Below are positions 6,981 through 15,534 of a stretch of DNA of 64,000 nt, one piece after another; the first letter of the stretch is position 1; the number at the start of each line of letters is the position of its first letter. This DNA comes from Bacteroidales bacterium (GTDB lineage: Bacteria > Bacteroidota > Bacteroidia > Bacteroidales > Bacteroidaceae), in assembly GCA_004556745.1 (NCBI GenBank), contig SFFY01000007.1, forward strand, positions 1-64,000, given 5' to 3'. Below the pieces are notes generated by a model. That model ran no database searches, had not been told where the DNA came from, and saw nothing but the letters and a program-made list of their open reading frames with translations. The position numbers and the translations under genes were made by a program.

Positions 6981-8038
6981 CTGTAATAATACTCCGCGCT
7001 GTCTTCGCAGAGCAGGCGCTTGATTTCCTCCTCGGTCGGGAGATATGTCATGTATTTGGCAGCAAAAATCTGCTGCTCTCCTTCTGGCAGCGTGTATTTC
7101 ACCACGGCATCGTTCTTTTCAGCGCAGAGCACAATACCGACAGGCGGATTGTCGCCAGGGTTCATCAGTTCGCGCGTATAATAATTGACATACATCTGCA
7201 TCTGCCCCAAATCCTGATGCGTGAGTTCGTCCATTTTGAGGTCGATCAACACGTAGCAACGCGCCGGAATGTTATAAAACACGAGGTCGATATAGAAATG
7301 CTTGTCTCCCAAGGTGATTCGTTTCTGCCGCGCCACGAACGAATAGCCGCGCCCCAGTTCCAGCAGAAAATGCTGCAACTTACTGATCAGCATCTGCTCA
7401 AGGTCGCCTTCAAGAAAATGTTCGCCCTGCTTAATTCCAAGAAACTCAAGGACAAAAGGGTCGTGGATAATTTCGCGGGGCTGCAAGGCCTTTGGGACAG
7501 ACTGCTCTATCTCTGCCCTTACCGCATCTTTGTCGCGGCTTGCCAGCATACGCTCATAATACATCGTATTGATTTGGCGTTCCAGTTGGCGCGTGCTCCA
7601 ATTTGCAGCGACGCACTCCTGCAAATAATAGTTGCGGGCGATTTCATTCTGCACGGTCAGCAATGCTCTCCAATGCGTCCAACTCAATTGGTCACGCAGT
7701 GCGTGACCTTTTGGGTAGAAGAGGTAGAATTGCCTCATAATCTTTAAGTTGGTGACCGTGAACCCGCTTCCGTATTCCTTCATGAGGCGTTCGGAAAGGT
7801 TTTTAATCACCCCTTTCCCATATTCTGCTCTCTCTTTTCCTTGTTGTTCGTATTCCACAATATACTTCCCCACCTGCCAATATGCTTTGACCATAGTGGT
7901 ATTGACAGTGCGTGCCACATGGCGTCGCGCATCGTCGAGCACTTGCTTTATCTGCGAGAAGAGCAGTCCGTCTTCCGTTGCAGGAGTTTGCTGTTGGTTC
8001 ATATCTTCATTATTTGGGCAAATCTGCTCGGAAAGCAA
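6974..8038 (-). CDS. DUF1016 (YhcG-type) PDDEXK nuclease-like protein
   Basis: A 354-residue protein. The N-terminal DUF1016 helical domain carries LLFSQIKQVLDDAR, WQVGKYIVEYEQ and the family block SWTHWRALLTV; the C-terminal PDDEXK domain has FYIDLVFYN then YVLIDLKMDE and GQMQMYVNYY. Members are often found beside restriction-modification or other accessory genes, and a role in DNA or RNA cleavage is assumed rather than proven. Here the ExK dipeptide reads DLK, a conservative change of a catalytic acid. It stands alone, with no methylase or specificity gene nearby. The start could also be Met13. Confidence 0.85.
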   Translation of the reverse strand: MLSEQICPNNEDMNQQQTPATEDGLLFSQIKQVLDDARRHVARTVNTTMVKAYWQVGKYIVEYEQQGKERAEYGKGVIKNLSERLMKEYGSGFTVTNLKIMRQFYLFYPKGHALRDQLSWTHWRALLTVQNEIARNYYLQECVAANWSTRQLERQINTMYYERMLASRDKDAVRAEIEQSVPKALQPREIIHDPFVLEFLGIKQGEHFLEGDLEQMLISKLQHFLLELGRGYSFVARQKRITLGDKHFYIDLVFYNIPARCYVLIDLKMDELTHQDLGQMQMYVNYYTRELMNPGDNPPVGIVLCAEKNDAVVKYTLPEGEQQIFAAKYMTYLPTEEEIKRLLCEDSAEYYYRR

Positions 8039-8184
8039 AATTAAGCAATGTTTTTATTCTCGTTGCATTTTATAGTAAGAAAAAGCGGGATTATGCACTA
8101 AAATCGGGGTCTCCGAGGTTTTAGCGCGAATTGTCTCGCCATGCCGCCACCGCTTGCACGCAGAAGCGCGCAACGAGCCGCCTA

Positions 8185-8410
8185 ATATTTTTTACTATCT
8201 CCGAGATAATTTTTCTTTTCTCCTTGATATTTTTCACTATCTGCGCAGAAAAAGTTCGTTACAAAGTTTGTAATACATGTTACAAAGTTTCTAACACATG
8301 TTACAAAGTTTGTAATACGTGTTACAAACTTTGTAACAAAAACTATCTTATAGGAGTGGAAAAAATATCAAGGAGATAGTGAAAAACATCTCCGAGAAAA
8401 TAAAAAATTG
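8185..8410. repeat. Four-unit 21-bp array, copy 2, with both flanks
   Basis: The core is 8259-8336: three TTACAAAGTTTGTAA-type units and a fourth inverted one, with spacers TACATG, CACATG and TACGTG. Left flank words CTCCGAGA, CTCCTTGA and CTGCGCAG and right flank words CTTATAGG, CAAGGAGA and CTCCGAGA sit in AT-rich filler at about 21-bp steps, in phase with the core. CTCCGAGA occurs on both sides, and CTCCTTGA on the left reappears inverted as CAAGGAG on the right. Apart from this element and the palindrome at 8558-8631, the gap 8039-8646 shows no gene. Confidence 0.85.
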
Positions 8411-8557
8411 CTGCTTTGAAGCGTCTGCGCCCTGCTGGGAAAACCGCGCCGTGCCGCCCGTGCCGCGCGGTCGCCGCAAGCGTTTTGCGGCCTATCATAT
8501 AGGATAATGGGAGTTTATTGCCTTGCAAAAGTGATAGTTCAAGAGAAATTGCTATTT

Positions 8558-8631
8558 TTGCATAAGATTGGCTACGCTCGGCAATTCAAATAAATTTGAT
8601 TGCGCTCGCTTGCACAATCTTTGCATAAGAT
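8558..8631. repeat. Small imperfect palindrome (type R), copy 2, with 12-bp direct repeats
   Basis: The 12-bp word TTTGCATAAGAT is perfectly repeated at 8558-8569 and 8620-8631 and brackets a type R palindrome (AAGATTG ... CAATCTT ends, GGCAAT/ATTGCG core). This looks like a target-site duplication. The left copy overlaps TATTTTTG (8553-8560), a candidate -7 box for xth, so the element seems to have inserted at the promoter or start site just upstream of the xth ATG. Confidence 0.75.
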
Positions 8632-8646
8632 ATAAACGCACATCAT

Positions 8647-9402
8647 ATGAAATTCATTTCTTGGAACGTCAACGGACTCCGCGCCTGCGAGGGTAAGGGA
8701 TTCCGCGACATATTCAACGAACTCGACGCAGACTTCTTCTGCTTGCAGGAAACCAAACTGCAAGAGGGACAAATAGACCTGCAATTTCCCGGATACGAGT
8801 CTTATTGGGACTACGCCGACAAGAAGGGCTATTCGGGCACGGCCATTTTCACGCGCCACAAGCCGCTGAGCGTGTCGCGCGGGCTGGGCATCGACGTGCA
8901 CGACCACGAGGGACGCGCCGTTACACTGGAATTCGAGCAGTTCTATCTCGTCACGGCCTACGTGCCGAACTCTCAGGACGGGCTGCGCCGGCTGGACTAC
9001 CGCATGACGTGGGAGGACGACTTCCGAGCCTATCTGAAAGCCCTCGATGAGCGGAAACCGGTGGTGGTGTGCGGCGACCTGAACGTGGCGCACCAGGAAA
9101 TCGACCTCAAAAACCCGAAGAGCAACCGCCGCAACGCGGGCTTCACCGACGAGGAGCGCGAAAAGTTTTCGCTCCTGCTCGAAGCGGGCTTCACCGACAC
9201 GTTCCGCTATTTCTATCCCGATAAAGAGGAGATTTATTCCTGGTGGTCGTACCGTTTCAAGGCACGCGAGAAAAACGCGGGCTGGCGCATCGACTATTTC
9301 CTCGCCTCCAACCGCCTGCAGCCGCAACTCCAAAGCGCCGCCATACACACCGAGATTTTCGGCTCCGACCATTGCCCGGTGGAAGTAAACATTGAGTTTT
9401 AA
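8647..9402 (+). CDS. xth: Exodeoxyribonuclease III / AP endonuclease
   Basis: A 251-residue endonuclease/exonuclease/phosphatase-fold repair enzyme. It opens with MKFISWNVNGLRAC, has the metal-binding CLQETKLQ, the GDLNVAH block (Asp and Asn of the active site) and ends with the catalytic GSDHCPVEV. The length is normal for ExoA/XthA. It acts in base excision repair at abasic sites. It is monocistronic, and a small palindromic element lies within 30 bp of the start. Confidence 0.95.
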   Translation: MKFISWNVNGLRACEGKGFRDIFNELDADFFCLQETKLQEGQIDLQFPGYESYWDYADKKGYSGTAIFTRHKPLSVSRGLGIDVHDHEGRAVTLEFEQFYLVTAYVPNSQDGLRRLDYRMTWEDDFRAYLKALDERKPVVVCGDLNVAHQEIDLKNPKSNRRNAGFTDEEREKFSLLLEAGFTDTFRYFYPDKEEIYSWWSYRFKAREKNAGWRIDYFLASNRLQPQLQSAAIHTEIFGSDHCPVEVNIEF

Positions 9403-9475
9403 TATTCAAAGCATACAATATTATATATAGGGTCTATAGAAATCTATAGCGACTATTAAAATCACCCCATTAACC

Positions 9476-11248
9476 ATGAAACAGTTTTTCAAAATGCTCC
9501 TCGCGTCGATGCTCGGCACGCTCTGCGTGTTCGCATTCTTCGCATTTATGAGTTTCGTGATGCTGGCAGCCATGATTGCCGCCGGCGGCAGCCAAACCAC
9601 CGCCTCCGTTGACAAGGGCAGCGTGCTGCGCCTCTCGCTCAATGCCGTCGTTGAAGAACGCGCCGCCGAGGCCAATCCTTTCGACGAGTTTATGGGCAAT
9701 GCCACGGAAGCCACGCTCGGCCTTGACGAGACCCTGAAAGCCATCAGCCTTGCAAAGGACAACAAGAACATTAGCGGCATATACCTCGACGGAGGTGCGC
9801 TCGCCTCAGACTTTGCCTCGCTCGAAGAACTGCATAAGGCTTTGCTCGACTTCAAGAAATCGGGCAAGTTTATCGCCGCCTATGCCGACACCTATACCCA
9901 AGCAGGCTACTATCTTGCCGCCACGGCCGACGCCGTGATGCTTAACCCCTCTGGTATGGTGGACTGGCACGGCCTGGCCGCCCAACCCATGTTTTTCAAG
10001 GAGATGCTCGAGAAGATCGGCGTGAAAATGCAGGTGTTCCGCGTCGGCACGTACAAGAGCGCGGTGGAACCCTTCACGCAGACCGAAATGAGCCCCGCCA
10101 ACCGCGAGCAGGTCACCTCTTACATCAACGACATTTGGAACACGATGTGCGCCGACGTGGCAGCCGACCGCAAACTCACGCCCGAGCGCCTGAAAGAACT
10201 GGCCGACGCCTACATCGGCTTTGCCGAAACGAAAGATTTCGTGGCGAACAAACTGGTCGACACGCTCACCTACATCGACGGCGCACGCGACAAACTGCGC
10301 ACGCTCTCCAAGCAGGAGAAACTCAATCTCGTAAGCCCCGCCGACGTGATTGCCGCCGGCGGCAGCAAGGACAAGGGCGATGAAATCGCTGTGTACTACG
10401 CCTACGGCGACATTGTGGACGAGGCCGGAACAGCTTCGCTCATGGGCGGCGACAACGAGATTGTGGGCCAAACGCTGGTTGAGGACTTCGACGAACTGGC
10501 AGAGGACGAAGACGTGAAGGCCGTCGTGATCCGCATCAACTCGGGCGGCGGCAGCGCGTATGCCTCCGAGCAGATTTGGCATGCCGTGGAACTCCTCAAA
10601 GCCAAGAAGCCCGTAGTGGTTTCGATGGGCGGCATGGCTGCCTCTGGCGGCTATTACATGGCGTGCGGCGCCAACAAAATTTTCGCCGACCCCACCACAC
10701 TGACGGGCAGCATCGGCATCTTCGGCATGATTCCCGATGCCAGCGGTCTGCTCACCGAGAAACTCGGCCTGCACTTCGATGTGGCCAAGACGAGCGAGGC
10801 AGCCGACTTCGGCGCAACGGGACGTCCGTTCAACGAAAAAGAGTCGGCCGTGATGCAGGCCTATATCGAGCGCGGCTACAAACTATTCCTCAGCCGCGTG
10901 GCAGCAGGGCGCAACATGCCCGTCGCCGCCGTAGACTCCATTGCGCAGGGCCGCGTGTGGACGGGACGGCAGGCACTGGGACTTAAACTCGTGGACCAAC
11001 TCGGCACATTGGACGACGCGATTGCTGAAGCCGCCCGCCTCGCCAAGAGCAAGGAATACTACACGGCGGACTACCCCGCCCCGTCCAACTGGATGGACAA
11101 CCTCATGAGTTCCACCGGCAGCGACTACATGGAAAGCCGCGTGAAGGACGCACTCGGCATCTACTATCAGCCCCTGCGCTTCGTGGGCAGCCTGAGCCGC
11201 CGGAACGCCCTGCAAGCACGCATCCCCTATCTGCCGAACATACAATAA
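9476..11248 (+). CDS. sppA: Signal peptide peptidase SppA, 67K type
   Basis: A 590-residue inner-membrane protease of clan SK with two tandem ClpP-like halves. A hydrophobic N-terminal anchor covers about residues 8-38. The catalytic dyad is visible: Lys194 in GTYKSAVEPF and Ser390 in GGMAASGGYYMA. Length and arrangement match the long (E. coli-like) form. It degrades cleaved signal peptides in the membrane. It starts 73 bp after xth and probably has its own promoter; the following gap holds a large repeat element. Confidence 0.95.
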   Translation: MKQFFKMLLASMLGTLCVFAFFAFMSFVMLAAMIAAGGSQTTASVDKGSVLRLSLNAVVEERAAEANPFDEFMGNATEATLGLDETLKAISLAKDNKNISGIYLDGGALASDFASLEELHKALLDFKKSGKFIAAYADTYTQAGYYLAATADAVMLNPSGMVDWHGLAAQPMFFKEMLEKIGVKMQVFRVGTYKSAVEPFTQTEMSPANREQVTSYINDIWNTMCADVAADRKLTPERLKELADAYIGFAETKDFVANKLVDTLTYIDGARDKLRTLSKQEKLNLVSPADVIAAGGSKDKGDEIAVYYAYGDIVDEAGTASLMGGDNEIVGQTLVEDFDELAEDEDVKAVVIRINSGGGSAYASEQIWHAVELLKAKKPVVVSMGGMAASGGYYMACGANKIFADPTTLTGSIGIFGMIPDASGLLTEKLGLHFDVAKTSEAADFGATGRPFNEKESAVMQAYIERGYKLFLSRVAAGRNMPVAAVDSIAQGRVWTGRQALGLKLVDQLGTLDDAIAEAARLAKSKEYYTADYPAPSNWMDNLMSSTGSDYMESRVKDALGIYYQPLRFVGSLSRRNALQARIPYLPNIQ

Positions 11249-11280
11249 ACCTGTGGGCTGATTAGCCACAAATATTTATA

Positions 11281-11646
11281 CAAAAACCCTAAAAACCGCT
11301 TGCTCCGTTTGAAGCCCAAGGGCACGCCGCCGGGCTTAATGCCGAGCCTGCGAGCCTAATCGGCTCACGCTCGCCCTTAATCCCTGCGGCTGCGGTCGGT
11401 TCCCGCCCGCTTCAAACGACGCAAGCAAAAAACAGAAAAAAGTGGACGATTGCTTTTTACTGTTAATAGTAAGGAAGAGATGCTTTACTTTTTTCTGTTT
11501 TTTGCTTGTCCTGTGTGGGCGGGCGGGAACCGACCGCAGCCTTAGCGGATTAAGCAACAGACAAAAGTCGACAGACTTTTAGGCTGGGCTTAATCAGATA
11601 AGGCAGGCGATAGCCCACACAAGGCAAGCGGTTTTGAATGTTTTTG
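11281..11646. repeat. Dumbbell-shaped repeat element, copy A (366 bp)
   Basis: The outer inverted ends are CAAAAAC...AACCGCTTG and CAAGCGGTT...GTTTTTG. Inside are two large arms. One is bounded by GTTTGAAGC/GCTTCAAAC and the other by TGTGTGGGC/GCCCACACA; each contains the GCGGTCGGTTCCCGCCCG sequence in one orientation or the other. The centre carries GCAAGCAAAAAACAG inverted about 45 bp apart. An inverted second copy lies at 57859-58223. No ORF is credible. The element fills the gap between sppA and lpxK. Confidence 0.88.
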
Positions 11647-11676
11647 TTTAATTCTACCAACCTATAAAAAGGAATC

Positions 11677-12738
11677 ATGCTCCGCCTGCTGTTGCCGCTC
11701 TCGTGGATGTACGCCGCCGTTATGGGCATTCGTAATATGCTCTTCGACCTGGGCGTATTGGAGCAAACGCCGTGCGGCGTGCCTGCCATCTGCGTGGGCA
11801 ACCTCGCCGTGGGCGGAACGGGCAAGACACCGCATACGGAATACCTCTTGCGCCTGCTCGGCGAGCAGGGACTGCGCACCGCCATGCTCTCACGCGGCTA
11901 CGGACGGCTCACAAACGGCTTTCGCGAAGCCACGGTGGCAAGCACGGGTGTGGTAGTGGGCGACGAGCCGTTGCAGGTGAAGCAGAAGTTTCCCGACACG
12001 CGCGTTGCCGTGTGCGAGAGCCGCGTGGAGGGCTGCGAAAGGCTGCTGCAAATGCCCGCAGGCACAGAGCCGCAAGTCATTGTGCTCGACGACGCCTATC
12101 AGCATCGCTACATCAAGGCGGGGCTGTACCTCTTACTCACCGACTACAGCAACCTCTTCACCGACGACTGCGTGCTGCCTGCCGGCCGACTGCGTGAAAG
12201 TCGCAGCGGGGCGAAGCGGGCCGATGCCATCATCGTGACCAAATGCCCCGAAACTTTGGACGAAGAGGAGCGAGAAGGCATCAAGCGCAAAATAGCCTGC
12301 TACTCCCCCGCCCCGGTCTTCTTCTCCTTCGTAGGCTACGGCGCGTTGCAGCCCGGCTTTGCCGAGACACCCAAGTGGCAGAGCGCATACGGCGAGGGGC
12401 GCGTGCTGATTGTGTGCGGCATAGCCCGCCCGGAGCCGTTCATAGCCCGCTGGCAAGGACAGGCGAAAGAAACAAGCGTGCTGCGCTATCCCGACCACCA
12501 CGCCTTCACGCCCGAAGAAATCCGGCAAATGGCAGAGGCAGCGCAAGAGGCAAACTGCATCGTCACCACCGAAAAGGACATGATGCGCCTCAAAGCCCTC
12601 CCCCTACCCCTCGAAATGAAGAAGAAACTCTATTACCAGCCCATAGAAATAACTTTCTCAAATTCAGAAAAACAGAAATTCAACAACCTTATTCTCAACT
12701 ATGTTGCAAGCCATTCAAGAAACCGCCGCGTGGATTAA
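11677..12738 (+). CDS. lpxK: Tetraacyldisaccharide 4'-kinase
   Basis: A 353-residue lipid A biosynthesis enzyme that phosphorylates the 4' position of the tetraacyl disaccharide at the inner membrane. The P-loop is in VGNLAVGGTGKTPHTEYL (GGTGKT at 46-51), preceded by a hydrophobic N-terminal anchor. VIVLDDAYQHRYIKAGLYLLL is the second family signature. The C-terminus extends 38 bp into the next gene (purine nucleoside phosphorylase) in another frame, so the two are translationally linked. Confidence 0.94.
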   Translation: MLRLLLPLSWMYAAVMGIRNMLFDLGVLEQTPCGVPAICVGNLAVGGTGKTPHTEYLLRLLGEQGLRTAMLSRGYGRLTNGFREATVASTGVVVGDEPLQVKQKFPDTRVAVCESRVEGCERLLQMPAGTEPQVIVLDDAYQHRYIKAGLYLLLTDYSNLFTDDCVLPAGRLRESRSGAKRADAIIVTKCPETLDEEEREGIKRKIACYSPAPVFFSFVGYGALQPGFAETPKWQSAYGEGRVLIVCGIARPEPFIARWQGQAKETSVLRYPDHHAFTPEEIRQMAEAAQEANCIVTTEKDMMRLKALPLPLEMKKKLYYQPIEITFSNSEKQKFNNLILNYVASHSRNRRVD

Positions 12739-13510
12739 GAGCCACACCGCGCTCCGTCCCGAAACCGCCATCGTGCTCGGCACAGGGCTTGGCCATTTGG
12801 CCGAAGAGATAGAAATCGTTGACGCCTTCCCTTACAACGAAATCCCCAACTTTCCCGTCAGCACCGTCGAGGGACACAGTGGCCGCCTGCTCTTTGGCCG
12901 TCTCGGCGGCAAGGAGGTGATGGCGCTCGAAGGGCGTTTCCATTACTACGAAGGCTACACAATGAAAGAAGTAACCTTTCCCGAACGCGTGATGCACGAA
13001 CTCGGTATCAAGAATTTCTTTGTGAGCAATGCCGCCGGCGGCGTTAATCCCGATTTTGAAATAGGCGACATGATGCTTATTACCGACCACATCAACTTCC
13101 TGCCCGAGCACCCCTTGCGCGGCAAGAACTTCCCCTACGGCCCCCGCTTTCTCGACATGAGCGAAGCCTACGACAAGCAATTCCTCGCCCTCGCCCGCGA
13201 AATTGCCAAGGAGAAAGGCATCCGAGTGGTGGAAGGCGTGTATCTCGCCAACCAGGGACCCACTTACGAAACGCCGACAGAATATAAGATGTACCGCCGT
13301 CTCGGCGCTGATGCCGTGGGCATGAGCACCGTGCCCGAAGTCATCGTGGCACGCCACTGCGGCATGCGCGTCTTCGGCATCAGCATCATCACCGACCTCG
13401 GCGTGGAAGGCAAAATCGTGGAGGTGACGCACGAAGAAGTGCAGAAGGCCGCCAACGCCGTGCAGCCGCTCATGGCAGAAATCTTCCGCAGCATCATCGC
13501 CCGCATATAA
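12701..13510 (+). CDS. Purine nucleoside phosphorylase (trimeric type)
   Basis: A 269-residue enzyme cleaving inosine or guanosine with phosphate. The signatures are AIVLGTGLGHLA, the phosphate-binding VEGHSGR, GRFHYYEGY, NAAGGVNPDF, GPTYETPTEYKMYR and GADAVGMSTVPEVIVA, which place it in the PNP class related to mammalian PNP rather than hexameric DeoD. The start at 12701 overlaps the end of lpxK by 38 bp. No internal start retains the N-terminal helix, so the overlap is taken as real. It fits with purA, two genes downstream, as purine metabolism. Confidence 0.92.
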   Translation: MLQAIQETAAWIKSHTALRPETAIVLGTGLGHLAEEIEIVDAFPYNEIPNFPVSTVEGHSGRLLFGRLGGKEVMALEGRFHYYEGYTMKEVTFPERVMHELGIKNFFVSNAAGGVNPDFEIGDMMLITDHINFLPEHPLRGKNFPYGPRFLDMSEAYDKQFLALAREIAKEKGIRVVEGVYLANQGPTYETPTEYKMYRRLGADAVGMSTVPEVIVARHCGMRVFGISIITDLGVEGKIVEVTHEEVQKAANAVQPLMAEIFRSIIARI

Positions 13511-13540
13511 TAAGCCCTTTGAATTAGCATCAATAAAAAT

Positions 13541-14224
13541 ATGCTCGCTATCGTCTTCAACGCCCTTGCGGCCATCATCGGCAGCGCTATTGGCGCAATA
13601 GCCCGCAAAGGCATCAAGGAGAAATACATCAACGTGCTCAACACGGCGATGGGCTTGGCAGCCCTCGTGCTGGGTATCAACGTGGCCATGACCAATATGG
13701 CCAACAGCAAATACCCCGTGCTCTTCATCTTCTGCCTCTCCCTCGGCGGACTGCTCGGCACCGTGCTCAAACTCGACCAGCGCATGGAAAGCGCCACGCG
13801 CCGCATGTCCACCTCCAACCTCGTGGAAGGCATCACCACCGGCGTGCTGCTCTGCTGCGTGGGCACGCTCTCGATGATGGGCCCCGTGCTGAGCGCGCTC
13901 TACGGTGACAATACTTATCTGATGACCGCCGCCACGCTCAACCTCGTAACGATGATCGTGCTCGCTTCGAGCTACGGTTTCGGGACTGCCGTGACGGGCA
14001 TCGTTATCTTCGTGTGGCAAGCGAGCATCTACGGCATCGCCAAAGTTTCGCAGACGTTCATCTCCGAACAACTTATCACAGAAGTCTCGGTGGTGGGCGG
14101 CGTGCTTATTGCCGCCTCGGGACTGGGCGTACTCAACATCAAGGACTGCAAGACCATCAACCTCCTGCCCGCCCTCGTGATGCCTATGCTGTTCTTCCTT
14201 ATCAAAAACCTCTTGGGAATATAA
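13541..14224 (+). CDS. DUF554 family membrane protein
   Basis: A 227-residue polytopic protein with about six hydrophobic segments. The N-terminus (LAIVFNALAAIIGSAIGAIA) and the glycine-rich GITTGVLLCCVGTLSMMGP stretch are typical of DUF554 (YdfK-like) proteins, whose function is unknown. It lies 30 bp after the phosphorylase gene and 19 bp before purA, so it is probably co-transcribed with both. A purine-related transport role would be a guess from context only. Confidence 0.85.
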   Translation: MLAIVFNALAAIIGSAIGAIARKGIKEKYINVLNTAMGLAALVLGINVAMTNMANSKYPVLFIFCLSLGGLLGTVLKLDQRMESATRRMSTSNLVEGITTGVLLCCVGTLSMMGPVLSALYGDNTYLMTAATLNLVTMIVLASSYGFGTAVTGIVIFVWQASIYGIAKVSQTFISEQLITEVSVVGGVLIAASGLGVLNIKDCKTINLLPALVMPMLFFLIKNLLGI

Positions 14225-14243
14225 TAATCAAAAAAAATAAAAT

Positions 14244-15512
14244 ATGACAAAGGGAAAAGTTGATGCCCTGCTGGGCATTGTTTTCGGCGACGAAGGCAAA
14301 GGCAAGGTCGTGGATTTCTTCACGCCGCGCTACGATGTAGTCGCCCGCTTTGCCGGAGGCCCCAACGCCGGCCACACAATTATCTTCGACGGAAAGAAAT
14401 TCGTGTTGCGCTCCATTCCGTCGGGCATCTTCGATGAAGGCAAAATCAACATCATAGGCAACGGTTGCGTCATCGCGCCCGACCTCTTCATGGCAGAAGC
14501 CCGCGAGCTCGAGGCCGCCGGCTACGACATCGCCCCCCGCCTTCACATCAGCCGCCGCGCCCATCTCATTCTGCCCACCCACCGCGTGCTTGACCGCGCC
14601 TACGAGGCAGCCAAGGGCAAAAACAAGGTAGGCACGACGGGCAAGGGCATCGGCCCGGCTTACAGCGACAAGGCCGCCCGCGTAGGCTTGCGCGTCGGCG
14701 ACATTGAGGAGAACTTTGAAGAGAAATACCGTGCGCTCAAAGCCCGTCACGAACAAATCCTCCGCGACCTGCATTTTACGGATTACGACATTACGGAAGA
14801 AGAAAAACTGTGGATGGAGGGCGTGGAATATATGCGCCGCTTCAAGCTCTCTAACACCGAAGCAGAAATCAACCGCGCCCTCGCCGAAGGCAAGGCTGTG
14901 CTTGCCGAGGGAGCGCAAGGCTCGTTACTCGACATCGACCACGGCACCTATCCTTTCGTGTCCTCTTCCAGCACCACCGCCGGCGGCGTTTGCACCGGCT
15001 TGGGCGTAGCCCCCAATACGATTGACCGCGTTTTCGGCATCTTCAAAGCATACAGCACGCGCGTCGGCTCCGGGCCTTTCCCCGTGGAACTCTTTGACGA
15101 GACGGGCGAAACGCTCCGCCGCATCGGCCACGAGTACGGCGCAGTGACGGGCCGCAACCGCCGCTGCGGCTGGATTGACCTCGTTGCACTGAAATACGCC
15201 ATCATGATAAATGGCGTGACCGACCTCGTAATGATGAAGGGCGACGTGCTCGACGACTTCCAGACCATTAAAGTCTGCACCGCATACAAGAAGGGCGACG
15301 AAGTGGTGACGGAAATGCCTTACGACACCGAGGGCTACGAAGCCGTGTACGAGGAACTCCACGGCTGGCAGACACCGCTCACGGAAATACGCGAGGAAAA
15401 GGACTTCCCGCCCGCCTTCTCCGCCTACATCGCTTATCTTGAAAAGCAGCTCGCCGTCCGCATCTCTATCGTCAGCGTAGGGCCCGACAGAGAGGCAACA
15501 ATTATTCGGTAG
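14244..15512 (+). CDS. purA: Adenylosuccinate synthetase
   Basis: A 422-residue GTP-dependent enzyme joining IMP and aspartate, the first step from IMP to AMP. The N-terminal phosphate loop is GDEGKGKVVDFF, followed by FAGGPNAGHTI, GTTGKGIGPAYSDK, GTYPFVSSSSTTAGG and the C-terminal SVGPDRE. Length is normal. It is the last gene of the lpxK-pnp-DUF554-purA run and is closed by a strong terminator. Confidence 0.97.
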   Translation: MTKGKVDALLGIVFGDEGKGKVVDFFTPRYDVVARFAGGPNAGHTIIFDGKKFVLRSIPSGIFDEGKINIIGNGCVIAPDLFMAEARELEAAGYDIAPRLHISRRAHLILPTHRVLDRAYEAAKGKNKVGTTGKGIGPAYSDKAARVGLRVGDIEENFEEKYRALKARHEQILRDLHFTDYDITEEEKLWMEGVEYMRRFKLSNTEAEINRALAEGKAVLAEGAQGSLLDIDHGTYPFVSSSSTTAGGVCTGLGVAPNTIDRVFGIFKAYSTRVGSGPFPVELFDETGETLRRIGHEYGAVTGRNRRCGWIDLVALKYAIMINGVTDLVMMKGDVLDDFQTIKVCTAYKKGDEVVTEMPYDTEGYEAVYEELHGWQTPLTEIREEKDFPPAFSAYIAYLEKQLAVRISIVSVGPDREATIIR

Positions 15513-15534
15513 AACTTTTTATCTAAATACGTTA

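Noticed and set aside
8259..8336. CRISPR array
   Set aside because: The units are 15 bp with 6-bp constant-length spacers that are themselves similar, there are only four units, and no cas gene is present.
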